Both the position numbers and the translations under genes were made by a program. Of a stretch of DNA of 64,000 nt, positions 21,401 through 32,050 are shown piece after piece. Numbering within the stretch: position 1 is the first letter of the stretch; each line of letters opens with the position of its first letter. The notes below the pieces were generated by a model, which had not been told where the DNA came from, searched no databases, and saw nothing but the letters and a program-made list of their open reading frames with translations. The stretch is from the NCBI GenBank assembly GCA_032718475.1, contig JAUCBJ010000505.1:1-64000 (forward strand), given 5' to 3'. Origin of the DNA: Nemertoderma westbladi (lineage: Eukaryota; Xenacoelomorpha; Nemertodermatida; Nemertodermatidae).

Positions 21401-24400
21401 TGTACCGACTGACCCAACTAACCGCCTTTGCACCGACCCAACTAACCGCCTTTGTACTGACCCAACTAACCGCCTTTGTACCGACTGACCCAACTAACCG
21501 CCTTTGTACCGACTGACCCAACTAACTGCCTTTGTACCGACTGACCCAACTAACCGCCTTTGTACCGACCCAACTAACCGCCTTTGTACCGACCCAACTA
21601 ACCGCCTTTGTACCGACTGACCCAACTAACCGCCTCTGTACCGACTGACCCAACTAACCGCCTTTGTACCGACTGACCCAACTAACCGCCTTTGTACCGA
21701 CCCAACTAACCGCCTTTGTACCGACCCAACTAACCGCCTTTGTACCGACCCAACTAACCGCCTTTGTACCAACTGACCCAACTAACCGCCTTTGTACCGA
21801 CCCAACTAACCACCTTTGTACCGACCCAACTAACCGCCTTTGTACCGACTGACCCAACTAACCGCCTTTGTACCGACTGACCCAACTAACCGCCTTTGTA
21901 CCGACTGACCCAACTAACTGCCTTTGTACCGACTGACCCAACTAACCGCCTTTATACCGACTGACCCAACTAACCGCCTTTGTACCGACTGACCCAACTA
22001 ACCGCCTTTGCACCGACCCAACTAACCGCCTTTGTACTGACCCAACTAACCGCCTTTGTACCGACTGACCCAACTAACCGCCTTTGTACCGACTGACCCA
22101 ACTAACCGCCTTTGTACTGACCCAACTAACCGCCTTTGTACCGACTGACCCAACTAACCGCCTTTGTACTGACCCAACTAACCGCCTTTGTACCGACTGA
22201 CCCAACTAACCGCCTTTGTACCGACCCAACTAACCGCCTTTGTACCGACCCAACTAACCGCCTTTGTACCGACCCAACTAACCGCCTTTGTACCGACTGA
22301 CCCAACTAACCGCCTTTGTACCGACTGACCCAACTAACCGCCTTTGCACCGACCCAACTAACCGCCTTAGTACTGACCCAAGTAACCGCCTTTGTACCGA
22401 CTGACCCAACTAACCGCCTTTGTACCGACTGACCCAACTAACCGCCTTTGTACCGACTGACCCAACTAACCGCCTTTGTACCGACTGACCCAACTAACTG
22501 ACTTTGTACCGACTGACCCAACTAACCGCCTTTGTACCGACCCAACTAACCGCCTTTGTACCGACCCAACTAACCGCCTTTGTACCGACCCAACTAACCG
22601 CCTTTGTACCGACCCAACTAACCGCCTTTGTACCGACTGACCCAACTAACCGCCTTTGTACCGACCCAACTAACCGGCTTGGTACCGACTGACCCAACTA
22701 ACCGCCTTTGTACCGACTGACCCAACTAACCGCCTTTGTACTGACCCAACTAACCGCCTTTGTACTGACCCAACTAACCGCCTTTGTACCGACTGACCCA
22801 ACTAACCGCCTTTGTACCGACCCAACTAACTGCCTTTGTACCGACCCAACTAACCGCCTTTGTACCGACTGACCCAACTAACCGCCTTTGTACCGACCCA
22901 ACTAACCGCCTTTGTACCGACCCAACTAACCGCCTTTGTACCGACTGACCCAACTAACTGCCTTTGTACCAACCCAACTAACCGCCTTTGTACCGACCCA
23001 ACTAACCGCCTTTGTACCGACCCAACTAACCGCCTTTGTACCGACCCAACTAACCGCCTTTGTACCGACCCAACTAACCGCCTTTGTACCGACTGACCCA
23101 ACTAACCGCCTTTGTACCGACCCAACTAACCGCCTTTGTACCGACTGACCCAACTAACCGCCTTTGTACCGACTGACCCAACTAACCGCCTTTGTACTGA
23201 CCCAACTAACCGCCTTTGTACCGACTGACCCAACTAACCGCCTTTGTACCGACTGACTCAACTAACCGCCTTTGTACCGACTGACCCAACTAACCGCCTT
23301 TGTACCGACCCAACTAACCGCCTTTGTACCAACTGACCCAACTAACCGCCTTTGTACCGACTGACCCACCTAACTGCCTTTGTACCGACCCAAGTAACCG
23401 CCTTTGTAACGACCCAACTAACCGCCTTTGTACCGACTGACCCAACTAACTGCCTTTGTACTGACCCAACTAACCGCCTTTGTACCGACTGACCCAACTA
23501 ACCGCCTTTGTACGAACCGACCCAACTAACCGCCTTTGTACCGACCCAACTAACCGCCGTTGTACCGACTGACCCAACTAACTGCCTTTATACCGACTGA
23601 CCCAACTAACCGCCTTTGTACCGACTGACCCAACTAACTGCCTTTATACCAACTGACCCAACTAACCGCCTTTGTACCGACCAACTAACCGCCTTTGTAC
23701 CGACTGACCCAACTAACTGCCTTTGTACTGACCCAACTAACCGCCTTTGTACCGACTGACCCAACTAACCGCCTTTGTACCAACCGACCCAACTAACCAC
23801 CTTTGTACCGACTGACCCAACTAACCGCCTTTGTACTGACCCAACTAACTGCCTTTGTACCGACTGACCCGACTAACCACCTTTGTACCGACTGACCCAA
23901 CTAACTGCTTTTGTACCGACCCAACTAACCGCCTTTGTACCGACCCAACTAACCGCCTTTGTACCGACTGACTCAACTAACTGCCTTTGTACTGACCCAA
24001 CTAACCGCCTTTGTACCGACTGACCCAACTAACCGCCTTTGTACCAACCGACCCAACTAACTGCCTTTGTACCGACCCAACTAACCACCTTTGTACCGAC
24101 TGACCCAACTAACTGCCTTTGTACTGACCCAACTAACCGCCTTTGTACCGACCCAACTAACCGCCTTTGTACCGACTGACCCAACTAACTGCCTTTGTAC
24201 CTACTGACCCAACTAACCGCCTTTGTACCGACTGACCCAACTAACTGCCTTTGTACCGACCCAACTAACCGCCTTTGTACCGACTGACCCAACTAACCGC
24301 CTTTGTACCGACTGACCCAACTAACTGCCTTTGTACCGACCAACCCAACTAACTGCCTTTGTACCGACCCAACTAACCGCCTTTGTACCGACTGACCCAA

Positions 24401-25285
24401 CTAACCGCCTTTGTACCGACTGACACAACTAACTGCCTTTGTACCGACTGACCCAACTAACTTCCTTTATACCGACTGACCCAACTAACCGCCTTTGTAC
24501 CGACTGACCCAACTAACCGCCTTTGTACCGACTGACGCAACTAACCGCCTTTGTACCAACTGACCCAACTAACAGCCTTTGTACCGACCCAACTAACCGC
24601 CTTTGTACCGACTGACCCAACTAACCGCCTTTGTACCGACTGACCCAACTAACTGCCTTTATACCGACTGACCCAACTAACCGCCTTTGTACCGACTGAC
24701 CCAACTAACCGCCTTTGTACCGACTGACCCAACTAACTGCCTTTATACAGACTGACCCAACTAACCGCCTTTGTACCGACTGACCCAACTAACTGCCTTT
24801 ATACCGACTGACCCAACTAACCGCCTTTGTACCGACTGACCCAACTAACCGCCTTTGTACCGACTGACCCAACTAACCGCCTTTGTACCAACTGACCCAA
24901 CTAACAGCCTTTGTACCGACCCAACTAACCGCCTTTGTACCAACTGACCAAACTAACAGCCTTTGTACCGACCCAACTAACCGCCTTTGTACCGACCCAA
25001 CTAACCGCCTTTGTACCGACCCAACTAACCGCCTTTGTACCGACCCAACTAACCGCCTTTGTACCGACTGACCCAACTAACCGCCTTTGTACCGACTGAC
25101 CCAACTAACCGCCTTTGTACCGACTGACTCAACTAACCGCCTTTGTACCGACTGACCCAACTAACCGCCTTTGTACCGACCCAACTAACCGCCTTTGTAC
25201 CAACTGACCCAACCTACCGCCTTTGTACCGACTGACCCAACTAACCGCCTTTGTACCGACCCAACTAACCGCCTTTGTACCGACT
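12384..25285. repeat. Mixed 24/28-bp satellite array, right part, with nested higher-order duplications
   Basis: The units are the same as at 4764-9075. Rare variants mark long duplicated blocks. GGCTTGGTACC occurs at about 14911, 17216, 17950 and 22681, giving spacings of 2305, 734 and 4731. A CCCACCTAACTGCC variant occurs near 15575, 18618 and 23369 (spacings 3043 and 4751). The CCGACCGACCC marker at about 12801 recurs at about 20574 (7773). Thus about 12.7-20.4 kb is largely re-found at 20.4-25.2 kb with internal deletions. The array ends abruptly at 25285 inside a CCGACT. Confidence 0.95.
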
Positions 25286-26061
25286 TGATTTGAACGCGTT
25301 AGACAGCACCAGGATGGTACTGCCAAGGATGGGAGCGAACAGGGTAAGAATGTGCGCAACCACATCATGACTCACCGCGGCGAGCCCAATACATGTTGGC
25401 TGACTGACTGGCGTGAATTGTTTAAACATTTCAAAGTAATTGCTTGACACCCATTGCGGCCACAGTCTTGCAAAAGCTTGAAATGTATTACATTCAAACA
25501 CGCAAACCCGCTATCAAGTATCAACAAGCAGAAATATGATTGGCGTAAGTTTGTGGTGCTGCTTCGCACTGGCTAGTTACCTACATACCTCTCTCTTCAT
25601 TCAATAACCGTTCTGTCTCCCTTTGTGAATTTCTCTCTACATTTATTGACTTGGTCTCCTGAGAATTCCTTCAACTGCGGGGCAAACCTACCGATCAGCT
25701 GGCTGCTGTCAGCTGATCACAGATTGCATGCAATGTCTAGGTCCTGTTGCTCTTTAGTTTTTTACATACTATAGTACTTACACACCTACCGGTAAGGTTT
25801 TTTACTTAACGCAGTAACGTGCTGGATAATAAATACATTAATTATTGGTTTTCAAGCTTCTACTTAAGTACAGTACTACTACTACGTGATACCAGGATAC
25901 AGTCCACAGTCTGACAGTGCAGTCATACTAATCACATTCCGTGTGTATCCCCCTGTCTGTGATACAATGATAGCATATACAGATACCGGTATTTGTGCTA
26001 GGTGATACCGCTGTGGCTGTAGGCTTGACGATAAACCAAGAGAATATACTGCTATCAGGCT
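25286..26061. other. Unique sequence between satellite and RBMX2-like gene
   Basis: The left 300 bases are near 50% GC and carry an open frame on the minus strand (about 25265-25501). Its C-terminus runs into the satellite, so no gene is called. The rest presumably holds the promoter of the RBMX2-like gene; no TATA box was seen. TACCGGTA occurs at 25787 and 25984. A strong hairpin lies at 25693-25718. Confidence 0.45.
25693..25718. other. 9-bp perfect hairpin made of two E-box cores
   Basis: GATCAGCTG (25693-25701), an 8-base loop, then CAGCTGATC (25710-25718). Each arm contains CAGCTG, the core of a bHLH-binding E-box. It lies about 350 bp upstream of the RBMX2-like start codon. A regulatory role is only inferred. 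Confidence 0.6.
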
Positions 26062-26085
26062 ATGAACAATGAATCCTCTTACTAA
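26062..26085 (+). promoter_or_regulatory. Seven-codon upstream ORF overlapping the RBMX2-like start
   Basis: An ATG at 26062 opens a frame MNNESSY ending at TAA 26083-26085. It overlaps the main start codon at 26069 in a different frame. Both ATGs have a purine at -3 (G and A). Ribosomes starting at the first ATG would pass the main start, so this could lower translation. It matters only if the transcript starts upstream of 26062. Confidence 0.45.
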
Positions 26086-26683
26086 TGTTCACAATACACA
26101 GAAACTTAACGAGCGTGAGTTAGATCTTGGGATTCCGTTCTCCAAATCGTGGCACCAGGAGTTTAAGGATTCCGCCTACATATTCGTAGGAGGAATTCCT
26201 TTTGGTCTGAACGAGGGCGATATAATCAGTGTGTTCAGTCAGTATGGTGAGATTCAGGATATCAACCTTATTCGCGATAAATCTACGGGGAAGATTAAAG
26301 GATTCGGTTTTATTGCCTATCAGGACCAACGCAGTACTGTGTTAGCTGTAGACAATCTAAACGGTGCAAAACTTGGTGGTCGTACTATAAGGGTTGCCCA
26401 TGTCAAAGACTACAAGCGCCCTGAGGAGGACACAGAGGCGGTTAAACAAGAAACACAACAGCCACCGGGTGTGTCAGGTGAGTCTATGGGTCGTTATGGC
26501 CACGGCGACGACGGTAAATCCCGATTGAAGAAAGAGAAGAACGATTTGGGATACGATCTGGCGGAGGTAGGCGTTCATTTACCGGGTCATCTTAAAGATA
26601 AGTTGCTGAGGAAACTGAAGAAAATTTCTAGGAAGGAAATTAGTGGGGGCAAAAGGAGTAAAGAGAAACGTGAAAAACTGTAG
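26069..26683 (+). CDS. RBMX2: RBMX2/Ist3-like RNA-binding splicing factor, intronless
   Basis: The 204-residue protein begins MNPLTNVHNTQKLNERELDL, the conserved N-terminus of the RBMX2 family (yeast Ist3/Snu17), which fixes the start. One RRM spans about 36-114: RNP2 is IFVGGI, RNP1 is KGFGFIAY, followed by DQRSTVLAVDNLNG and the GRTIRVAHV strand. The family is a subunit of the RES (retention and splicing) complex of the spliceosome, acting in the nucleus on pre-mRNA. The tail from about 120 is Lys/Arg/Glu-rich and shorter than the long Arg/Ser-rich tail of vertebrate RBMX2. The whole frame is uninterrupted by introns, unlike the multi-exon vertebrate gene. Intron loss or a retrocopy could explain this; no poly(A) tract or target-site duplication was seen. 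The open, conserved frame suggests function. Confidence 0.88.
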   Translation: MNPLTNVHNTQKLNERELDLGIPFSKSWHQEFKDSAYIFVGGIPFGLNEGDIISVFSQYGEIQDINLIRDKSTGKIKGFGFIAYQDQRSTVLAVDNLNGAKLGGRTIRVAHVKDYKRPEEDTEAVKQETQQPPGVSGESMGRYGHGDDGKSRLKKEKNDLGYDLAEVGVHLPGHLKDKLLRKLKKISRKEISGGKRSKEKREKL

Positions 26684-26715
26684 ATAGTGAAACACGAATC
26701 ATATTCCCCTGTGTA

Positions 26716-26721
26716 AATAAA
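26716..26721 (+). terminator. Polyadenylation signal of the RBMX2-like gene
   Basis: AATAAA lies 33 bases after the TAG stop (26681-26683) and is followed by TATATATCTGTG, a U/GU-rich downstream context. No other AATAAA is closer. Confidence 0.65.
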
Positions 26722-27114
26722 TATATATCTGTGATAACTTTATTTATGGGTTAATGGCACAAAATGGTTCCAAATACCAGCATTGTGTTTTTGAGTTTTG
26801 ATTGCAGTGTTCGGTGTTTTCTAATGATATGATTTGCATTTTCATTAATTTTATATACCGGTACCCTTTTACAGTTATACAGGTTTTCTTTAATTATTCA
26901 TTCTGGAAAAATGCTTTTACTTCATATGTACCGGTAGTGCATATAGAAAATAACTATTGCATGGTAAATAAATAATGTAGAACATTATTTTAATAATACT
27001 CGAGATATTTTATTTATCGAGCGCAGCGAGGTTAATAAAGAATGGCTACCAATTAAAGTCATACCAACATCGATGAAAATTTCAAAAAAAATTATATTAC
27101 ACCAATTTAAATAA
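26722..27114. other. AT-rich spacer with TACCGGTA sites
   Basis: No gene was recognised. The palindrome TACCGGTA occurs at 26856-26863 and 26929-26936. GAGCGCAGCGAGGTTAATAA begins at 27019 and nearly repeats the motif at 450. ACACCAATTTA at 27099-27109 is the reverse complement of 31729-31739. Confidence 0.45.
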
Positions 27115-27144
27115 TGTGACCACAAAACAAATTATTCACATCAA

Positions 27145-27450
27145 AATAAATGACAAAACCCCCAAAATAAGTACAAATTTTCCCAAAATAACTACATTTT
27201 CCCCCCAAATAAATACATAATCCCCCAAAATAAATACATAATCCCCCAAAATAAATACATAATCCCCTAAAATAAATACATATTCCCCCAAAATAAATAC
27301 ATATTTCCCCAAAATAAATACATATTCCCCAAAATAAATACATAATCCCCTAAAATAAATACATATTCCCCCAAAATAAATACATATTTCCCCAAAATAA
27401 ATACATATTCCCCCAAAATAAATAGTTATTCCCCCAAAATAATCAAAAAT
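27145..27450. repeat. 20/21-bp minisatellite, C/A-rich on the plus strand
   Basis: About 14 units of CCCCCAAAATAAATACATAA vary by one base in the C run (4-5 C) and in TAAT, TATT or TTTC joins. The first units are diverged (CAAAACCCCCAAAATAAGTAC). A short minus-strand frame of CIYFGG-type repeats results from runs of 21-bp units and is not considered a gene. Confidence 0.9.
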
Positions 27451-27523
27451 TATACCACAATAAACTGACTCTTAGTTACAGATTCTCAGTTGCAGACTAT
27501 TGTTACGAGGATCGTCGGGTGAG
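27451..27523. other. Short unique joint between two minisatellites
   Basis: This 73-bp segment contains the tandem near-duplicate TTACAGATTCTCAG / TTGCAGACT and ends CGTCGGGTGAGTAC. A GTGAGT there resembles a splice donor, but no upstream exon is recognisable. Confidence 0.4.
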
Positions 27524-30413
27524 TACAAAACAGAGACCCAAGACTTTACTGGCCGTTCTGTAAGCTACAAAACAGAGACCCAAGACTTTACTGCCCGTTC
27601 TGTAAGCTACAAAGCAGAGACCCAAGACTTTACTGGCCGTTCTGTAAGCTACAAAACAGAGACCCAAGACTTTACTTTTACTGGCCGTTCTGTAAGCTAC
27701 AAAACAGAGACCCAAGACTTTACTTTTACTGGCCGTTCTGTATGCTACAAAACAGAGACCCAAGACTTTACTTTTACTGGCCGTTCTGTAAGGTACAAAA
27801 CAGAGACCCACGACTTTACTGCCCGTTCTGTAAGCTACAAAACAGAGACCCAAGACTTTACTGCTCGTTCTGTAAGCTACAAAGCAGAGACCCAAGACTT
27901 TACTGGCCGTTCTGTAAGCTACAAAACAGAGACCCAAGACTTTACTGCCCGTTCTGTAAGCTACAAAACAGAGACCCAAGACTTTACTGCCCGTTCTGTA
28001 AGCTACAAAGCAGAGACCCAAGACTTTACTTTTACTGGCCGTTCTGTAAGCTACAAAACAGAGACCCAAGACTTTACTTTTACTGGCCGTTCTGTAAGCT
28101 ACAAAACAGAGACCCAAGACTTTACTGCCCGTTCTGTAAGCTACAAAGCAGAGACCCAAGACTTTACTTTTACTGGCCGTTCTGTAAGCTACAAAACAGA
28201 GACCCAAGACTTTACTTTTACTGGCCGTTCTGTAAGCTACAAAACAGAGACCCAAGACTTTACTTTTACTGGCCGTTCTGTAAGCTACAAAACAGAGACC
28301 CAAGACTTTACTGCCCGTTCTGTAAGCTACAAAGCAGAGACCCAAGACTTTACTTTTACTGGCCGTTCTGTAAGCTACAAAACAGAGACCCAAGACTTTA
28401 CTTTTACTGGCCGTTCTGTAAGCTACAAAACAGAGACCCAAGACTTTACTTTTACTGGCCGTTCTGTAAGCTACAAAACAGAGACCCAAGACTTTACTAG
28501 CCGTTCTGTAAGCTACAAAACAGAGACCCAAGACTTTACTGGCCGTTCTGTAGGCTACAAAACAGAGACCCAAGACTTTACTAGCCGTTCTGTAAGCTAC
28601 AAAACAGAGACCCAAGACTTTACTGGCCGTTCTGTAGGCTACAAAACAGAGACCCAAGACTTTACTGGCCGTTCTGTAAGCTACAAAACAGAGACCCAAG
28701 ACTTTACTGGCCGTTCTGTAAGCTACAAAACAGAGACCCAAGACTTTACTGGCCGTTCTGTAGGCTACAAAACAGAGACCCAAGACTTTACTGGCCGTTC
28801 TGTAGGCTACAAAACAGAGACCCAAGACTTTACTGGGGCCGTTCTGTAAGCTACAAAACAGAGACCCAAGACTTTACTGGCCGTTCTGTAAGCTACAAAA
28901 CAGAGACCCAAGACTTTACTGGCCGTTCTGTAGGCTACAAAACAGAGACCCAAGACTTTACTGGCCGTTCTGTAGGCTACAAAACAGAGACCCAAGACTT
29001 TACTGGCCGTTCTGTAAGCTACAAAACAGAGACCCAAGACTTTACTGGCCGTTCTGTAAGCTACAAAACAGAGACCCAAGACTTTACTGGCCGTTCTGTA
29101 GGCTACAAAACAGAGACCCAAGACTTTACTGGCCGTTCTGTAGGCTACAAAACAGAGACCCAAGACTTTACTGGGGCCGTTCTGTAAGCTACAAAACAGA
29201 GACCCAAGACTTTACTGCCCGTTCTGTAAGCTACAAAGCAGAGACCCAAGACTTTACTTTTACTGGCCGTTCTGTAAGCTACAAAACAGAGACCCAAGAC
29301 TTTACTTTTACTGGCCGTTCTGTAAGCTACAAAACAGAGACCCAAGACTTTACTTTTACTGGCCGTTCTGTAAGCTACAAAACAGAGACCCAAGACTTTA
29401 CTGCCCGTTCTGTAAGCTACAAAGCAGAGACCCAAGACTTTACTTTTACTGGCCGTTCTGTAAGCTACAAAACAGAGACCCAAGACTTTACTTTTACTGG
29501 CCGTTCTGTAAGCTACAAAACAGAGACCCAAGACTTTACTTTTACTGGCCGTTCTGTAAGCTACAAAACAGAGACCCAAGACTTTACTAGCCGTTCTGTA
29601 AGCTACAAAACAGAGACCCAAGACTTTACTGGCCGTTCTGTAGGCTACAAAACAGAGACCCAAGACTTTACTAGCCGTTCTGTAAGCTACAAAACAGAGA
29701 CCCAAGACTTTACTGGCCGTTCTGTAGGCTACAAAACAGAGACCCAAGACTTTACTGGCCGTTCTGTAAGCTACAAAACAGAGACCCAAGACTTTACTGG
29801 CCGTTCTGTAAGCTACAAAACAGAGACCCAAGACTTTACTGGCCGTTCTGTAGGCTACAAAACAGAGACCCAAGACTTTACTGGCCGTTCTGTAGGCTAC
29901 AAAACAGAGACCCAAGACTTTACTGGGGCCGTTCTGTAAGCTACAAAACAGAGACCCAAGACTTTACTGGCCGTTCTGTAAGCTACAAAACAGAGACCCA
30001 AGACTTTACTGGCCGTTCTGTAGGCTACAAAACAGAGACCCAAGACTTTACTGGCCGTTCTGTAGGCTACAAAACAGAGACCCAAGACTTTACTGGCCGT
30101 TCTGTAAGCTACAAAACAGAGACCCAAGACTTTACTGGCCGTTCTGTAAGCTACAAAACAGAGACCCAAGACTTTACTGGCCGTTCTGTAGGCTACAAAA
30201 CAGAGACCCAAGACTTTACTGGCCGTTCTGTAGGCTACAAAACAGAGACCCAAGACTTTACTGGGGCCGTTCTGTAAGCTACAAAACAGAGACCCAAGAC
30301 TTTACTGGCCGTTCTGTAAGCTACAAAACAGAGACCCAAGACTTTACTGGCCGTTCTGTAAGCTACAAATCAGAGATTCAAGACTTTACTGGCCGTTCTG
30401 TAAGCTACAAAAC
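27524..30413. repeat. 42/48-bp minisatellite with a 1,090-bp higher-order duplication
   Basis: About 66 units contain CAGAGACCCAAGACTTTACT. The 48-bp form has a 6-base TTTACT duplication at its end. Variants include GGCC/GCCC/AGCC before GTTCTG, AAGC/AGGC, and AAAACAG/AAAGCAG. A 2-base GG insertion (ACTGGGGCCG) occurs near 28835, 29173, 29925 and 30263, with spacings 338, 752 and 338. These spacings show a duplicated block of 1,090 bp. Both unit lengths are multiples of 3, so 14/16-residue repeat frames are open on both strands, but the GG insertions break them. It is therefore called non-coding. Confidence 0.95.
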
Positions 30414-30427
30414 AAAGAGGTAAAGTC

Positions 30428-31275
30428 GCGTTAGGACCCAAAGAGCGTTAGGACCCAAAGAGCGTTAGGTCCCAAAGAGCGTTAGGACCCAAAGAGCGTT
30501 AGGTCCCAAAGAGCGTTAGGTCCCAAAGAGCGTTAGGTCCCAAAGAGCGTCGTTAGGTCCCAAAGAGCGTTAGGTCCCAAAGAGCGTTAGGTCCCAAAGA
30601 GCGTTAGGACCCAAAGAGCGTTAGGACCCAAAGAGCGTTAGGACCCAAAGAGCGTTAGGTCCCAAAGAGCGTTAGGTCCCAAAGAGGGTTAGGTCCCAAA
30701 GAGCGTTAGGTCCCAAAGAGCGTTAGGTCCCAAAGAGCGTTAGGTCCCAAAGAGCGTTAGGTCCCAAAGAGCGTTAGGTCCCAAAGAGCGTTAGGACCCA
30801 AAGAGCGTTAGGACCCAAAGAGCGTTAGGACCCAAAGAGCGTTAGGACCCAAAGAGCGTTAGGTCCCAAAGAGGGTTAGGTCCCAAAGAGCGTTAGGTCC
30901 CAAAGAGCGTTAGGTCCCAAAGAGCGTTAGGTCCCAAAGAGCGTTAGGTCCCAAAGAGCGTTAGGACCCAAAGAGCGTTAGGACCCAAAGAGCGTTAGGA
31001 CCCAAAGAGCGTTAGGACCCAAAGAGCGTTAGGACCCAAAGAGCGTTAGGTCCCAAAGAGCGTTAGGTCCCAAAGAGCGTTAGGTCCCAAAGAGCGTTAG
31101 GTCCCAAAGAGCGTTAGGACCCAAAGAGCATTAGGACCCAAAGAGCGTTAGGACCCAAAGAGCGTTAGGTCCCAAAGAGCGTTAGGTCCCAAAGAGGGTT
31201 AGGTCCCAAAGAGCATTAGGTCCCAAAGAGCGTTAGGTCCCAAAGAACGTTAGGTCCCAAAGAACGTTAGGTCCC
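30428..31275. repeat. 17-bp minisatellite with a GGWCCC core
   Basis: About 50 units of GCGTTAGGTCCCAAAGA differ mainly by GGTCCC versus GGACCC in runs of like units. A GAGGGTTAGG variant at 30684, 30871 and 31194 (spacings 187 = 11 units and 323 = 19 units) marks block duplications. One unit near 30550 carries an extra CGT. The last units change AGCG to AACG before the array ends in CATTGCC. Confidence 0.95.
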
Positions 31276-31558
31276 ATTGCCATTTAAAGGAGCAGGTTAG
31301 TAAAGGAGCAGGTTACAGAGACGTGTTGGGGGAAGTAAAACAATTAACGAAAATTAACATGTTACAAGATTATGCAGGTCTTTATAATTAGGGCTTTGGT
31401 TTTTGTTTTGTACTCATCCATCGGTTTAATATGATTAAACATTTTGTTTGATTTATGGAAATAATAATAATGAATGAACTTGTATAATTAAATTTTCCAT
31501 AATATATTTGTTGCTGGAAGAATTGTTTTTGGTTGACAAGTAAATTATTTTAGGGAGA
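31276..31558. other. AT-rich spacer
   Basis: No gene was recognised. It starts with a 14-base direct repeat AAAGGAGCAGGTTA occurring twice (about 31286 and 31302). It contains the small palindrome GTTTAATATGATTAAAC near 31424. Confidence 0.5.
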
Positions 31559-31700
31559 CTGAATAATTGTGTTAGGGGGAATGAAAAATTGTTTTAGGGG
31601 ATGAATAATTGTTTTAGGGGATGAATAATTGTTTTAGGGGATGAATAATTGTTTTTGGGGATGAATTATTGTTTTTTGGGGGATGAATAATTGTTTTTGG
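31559..31700. repeat. 20-bp minisatellite, G/T-rich on the plus strand
   Basis: About 7 units of ATGAATAATTGTTTTAGGGG become diverged at both ends. Its strand bias is opposite to that of the C/A-rich array at 27145-27450. Confidence 0.85.
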
Positions 31701-32050
31701 TGAGAGAGATTTTCAAAATTTGGGAATGTAAATTGGTGTTACCAAAAAATATATTTGGTGCTAAATAATTTGTTTTGGTGCGAAATCATCTAATTTGGGG
31801 TCTAATCCCTCTACAGAACGGTACCAAGCGGCATTCAATTAGTGGCGATAAAGAATCAAGAGTAAAAATTGTTCCATCTTCCACGTTCGTTAATACGTCG
31901 TTTAATTTTTAAAAGAAATATAATTTTCACGACGTTATTTAATTAGTTTCATCGAATGAAAGGCAAGTAAACCTTTATGGCAAATTGTTAAACACGAATT
32001 GTTTAAATATTGTTTACTCGATGACTGAAGTAAACTTCATACGTTAGGCT
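31701..32050. other. Spacer before the 38-bp satellite
   Basis: The left half is G/T-rich with TTTGGTG-type words and carries inverted copies of motifs found at 27099-27136. The right half is ordinary AT-rich sequence with no open frame. It ends with CTTCATACGTTAGG where degenerate satellite begins. Confidence 0.5.

Noticed and set aside
25265-25501. 78-codon minus-strand frame with a hydrophobic stretch and a GTGAGT after CCGCG
   Set aside because: Its C-terminus reads into satellite sequence and no family is recognised. It could be an exon of an unknown gene, but support is too weak.
27500-28849. 449-codon plus-strand open frame of 14/16-residue repeats, with a 440-codon frame on the minus strand
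   Set aside because: No ATG (it opens at TTG), both strands and a third frame are equally open, unit lengths are multiples of 3, and the recurring GG insertion breaks the frame.
30428-31275. Telomere-like TTAGG repeat
   Set aside because: TTAGG occurs once per 17-bp unit, separated by unrelated bases, so it is not a telomeric tandem.
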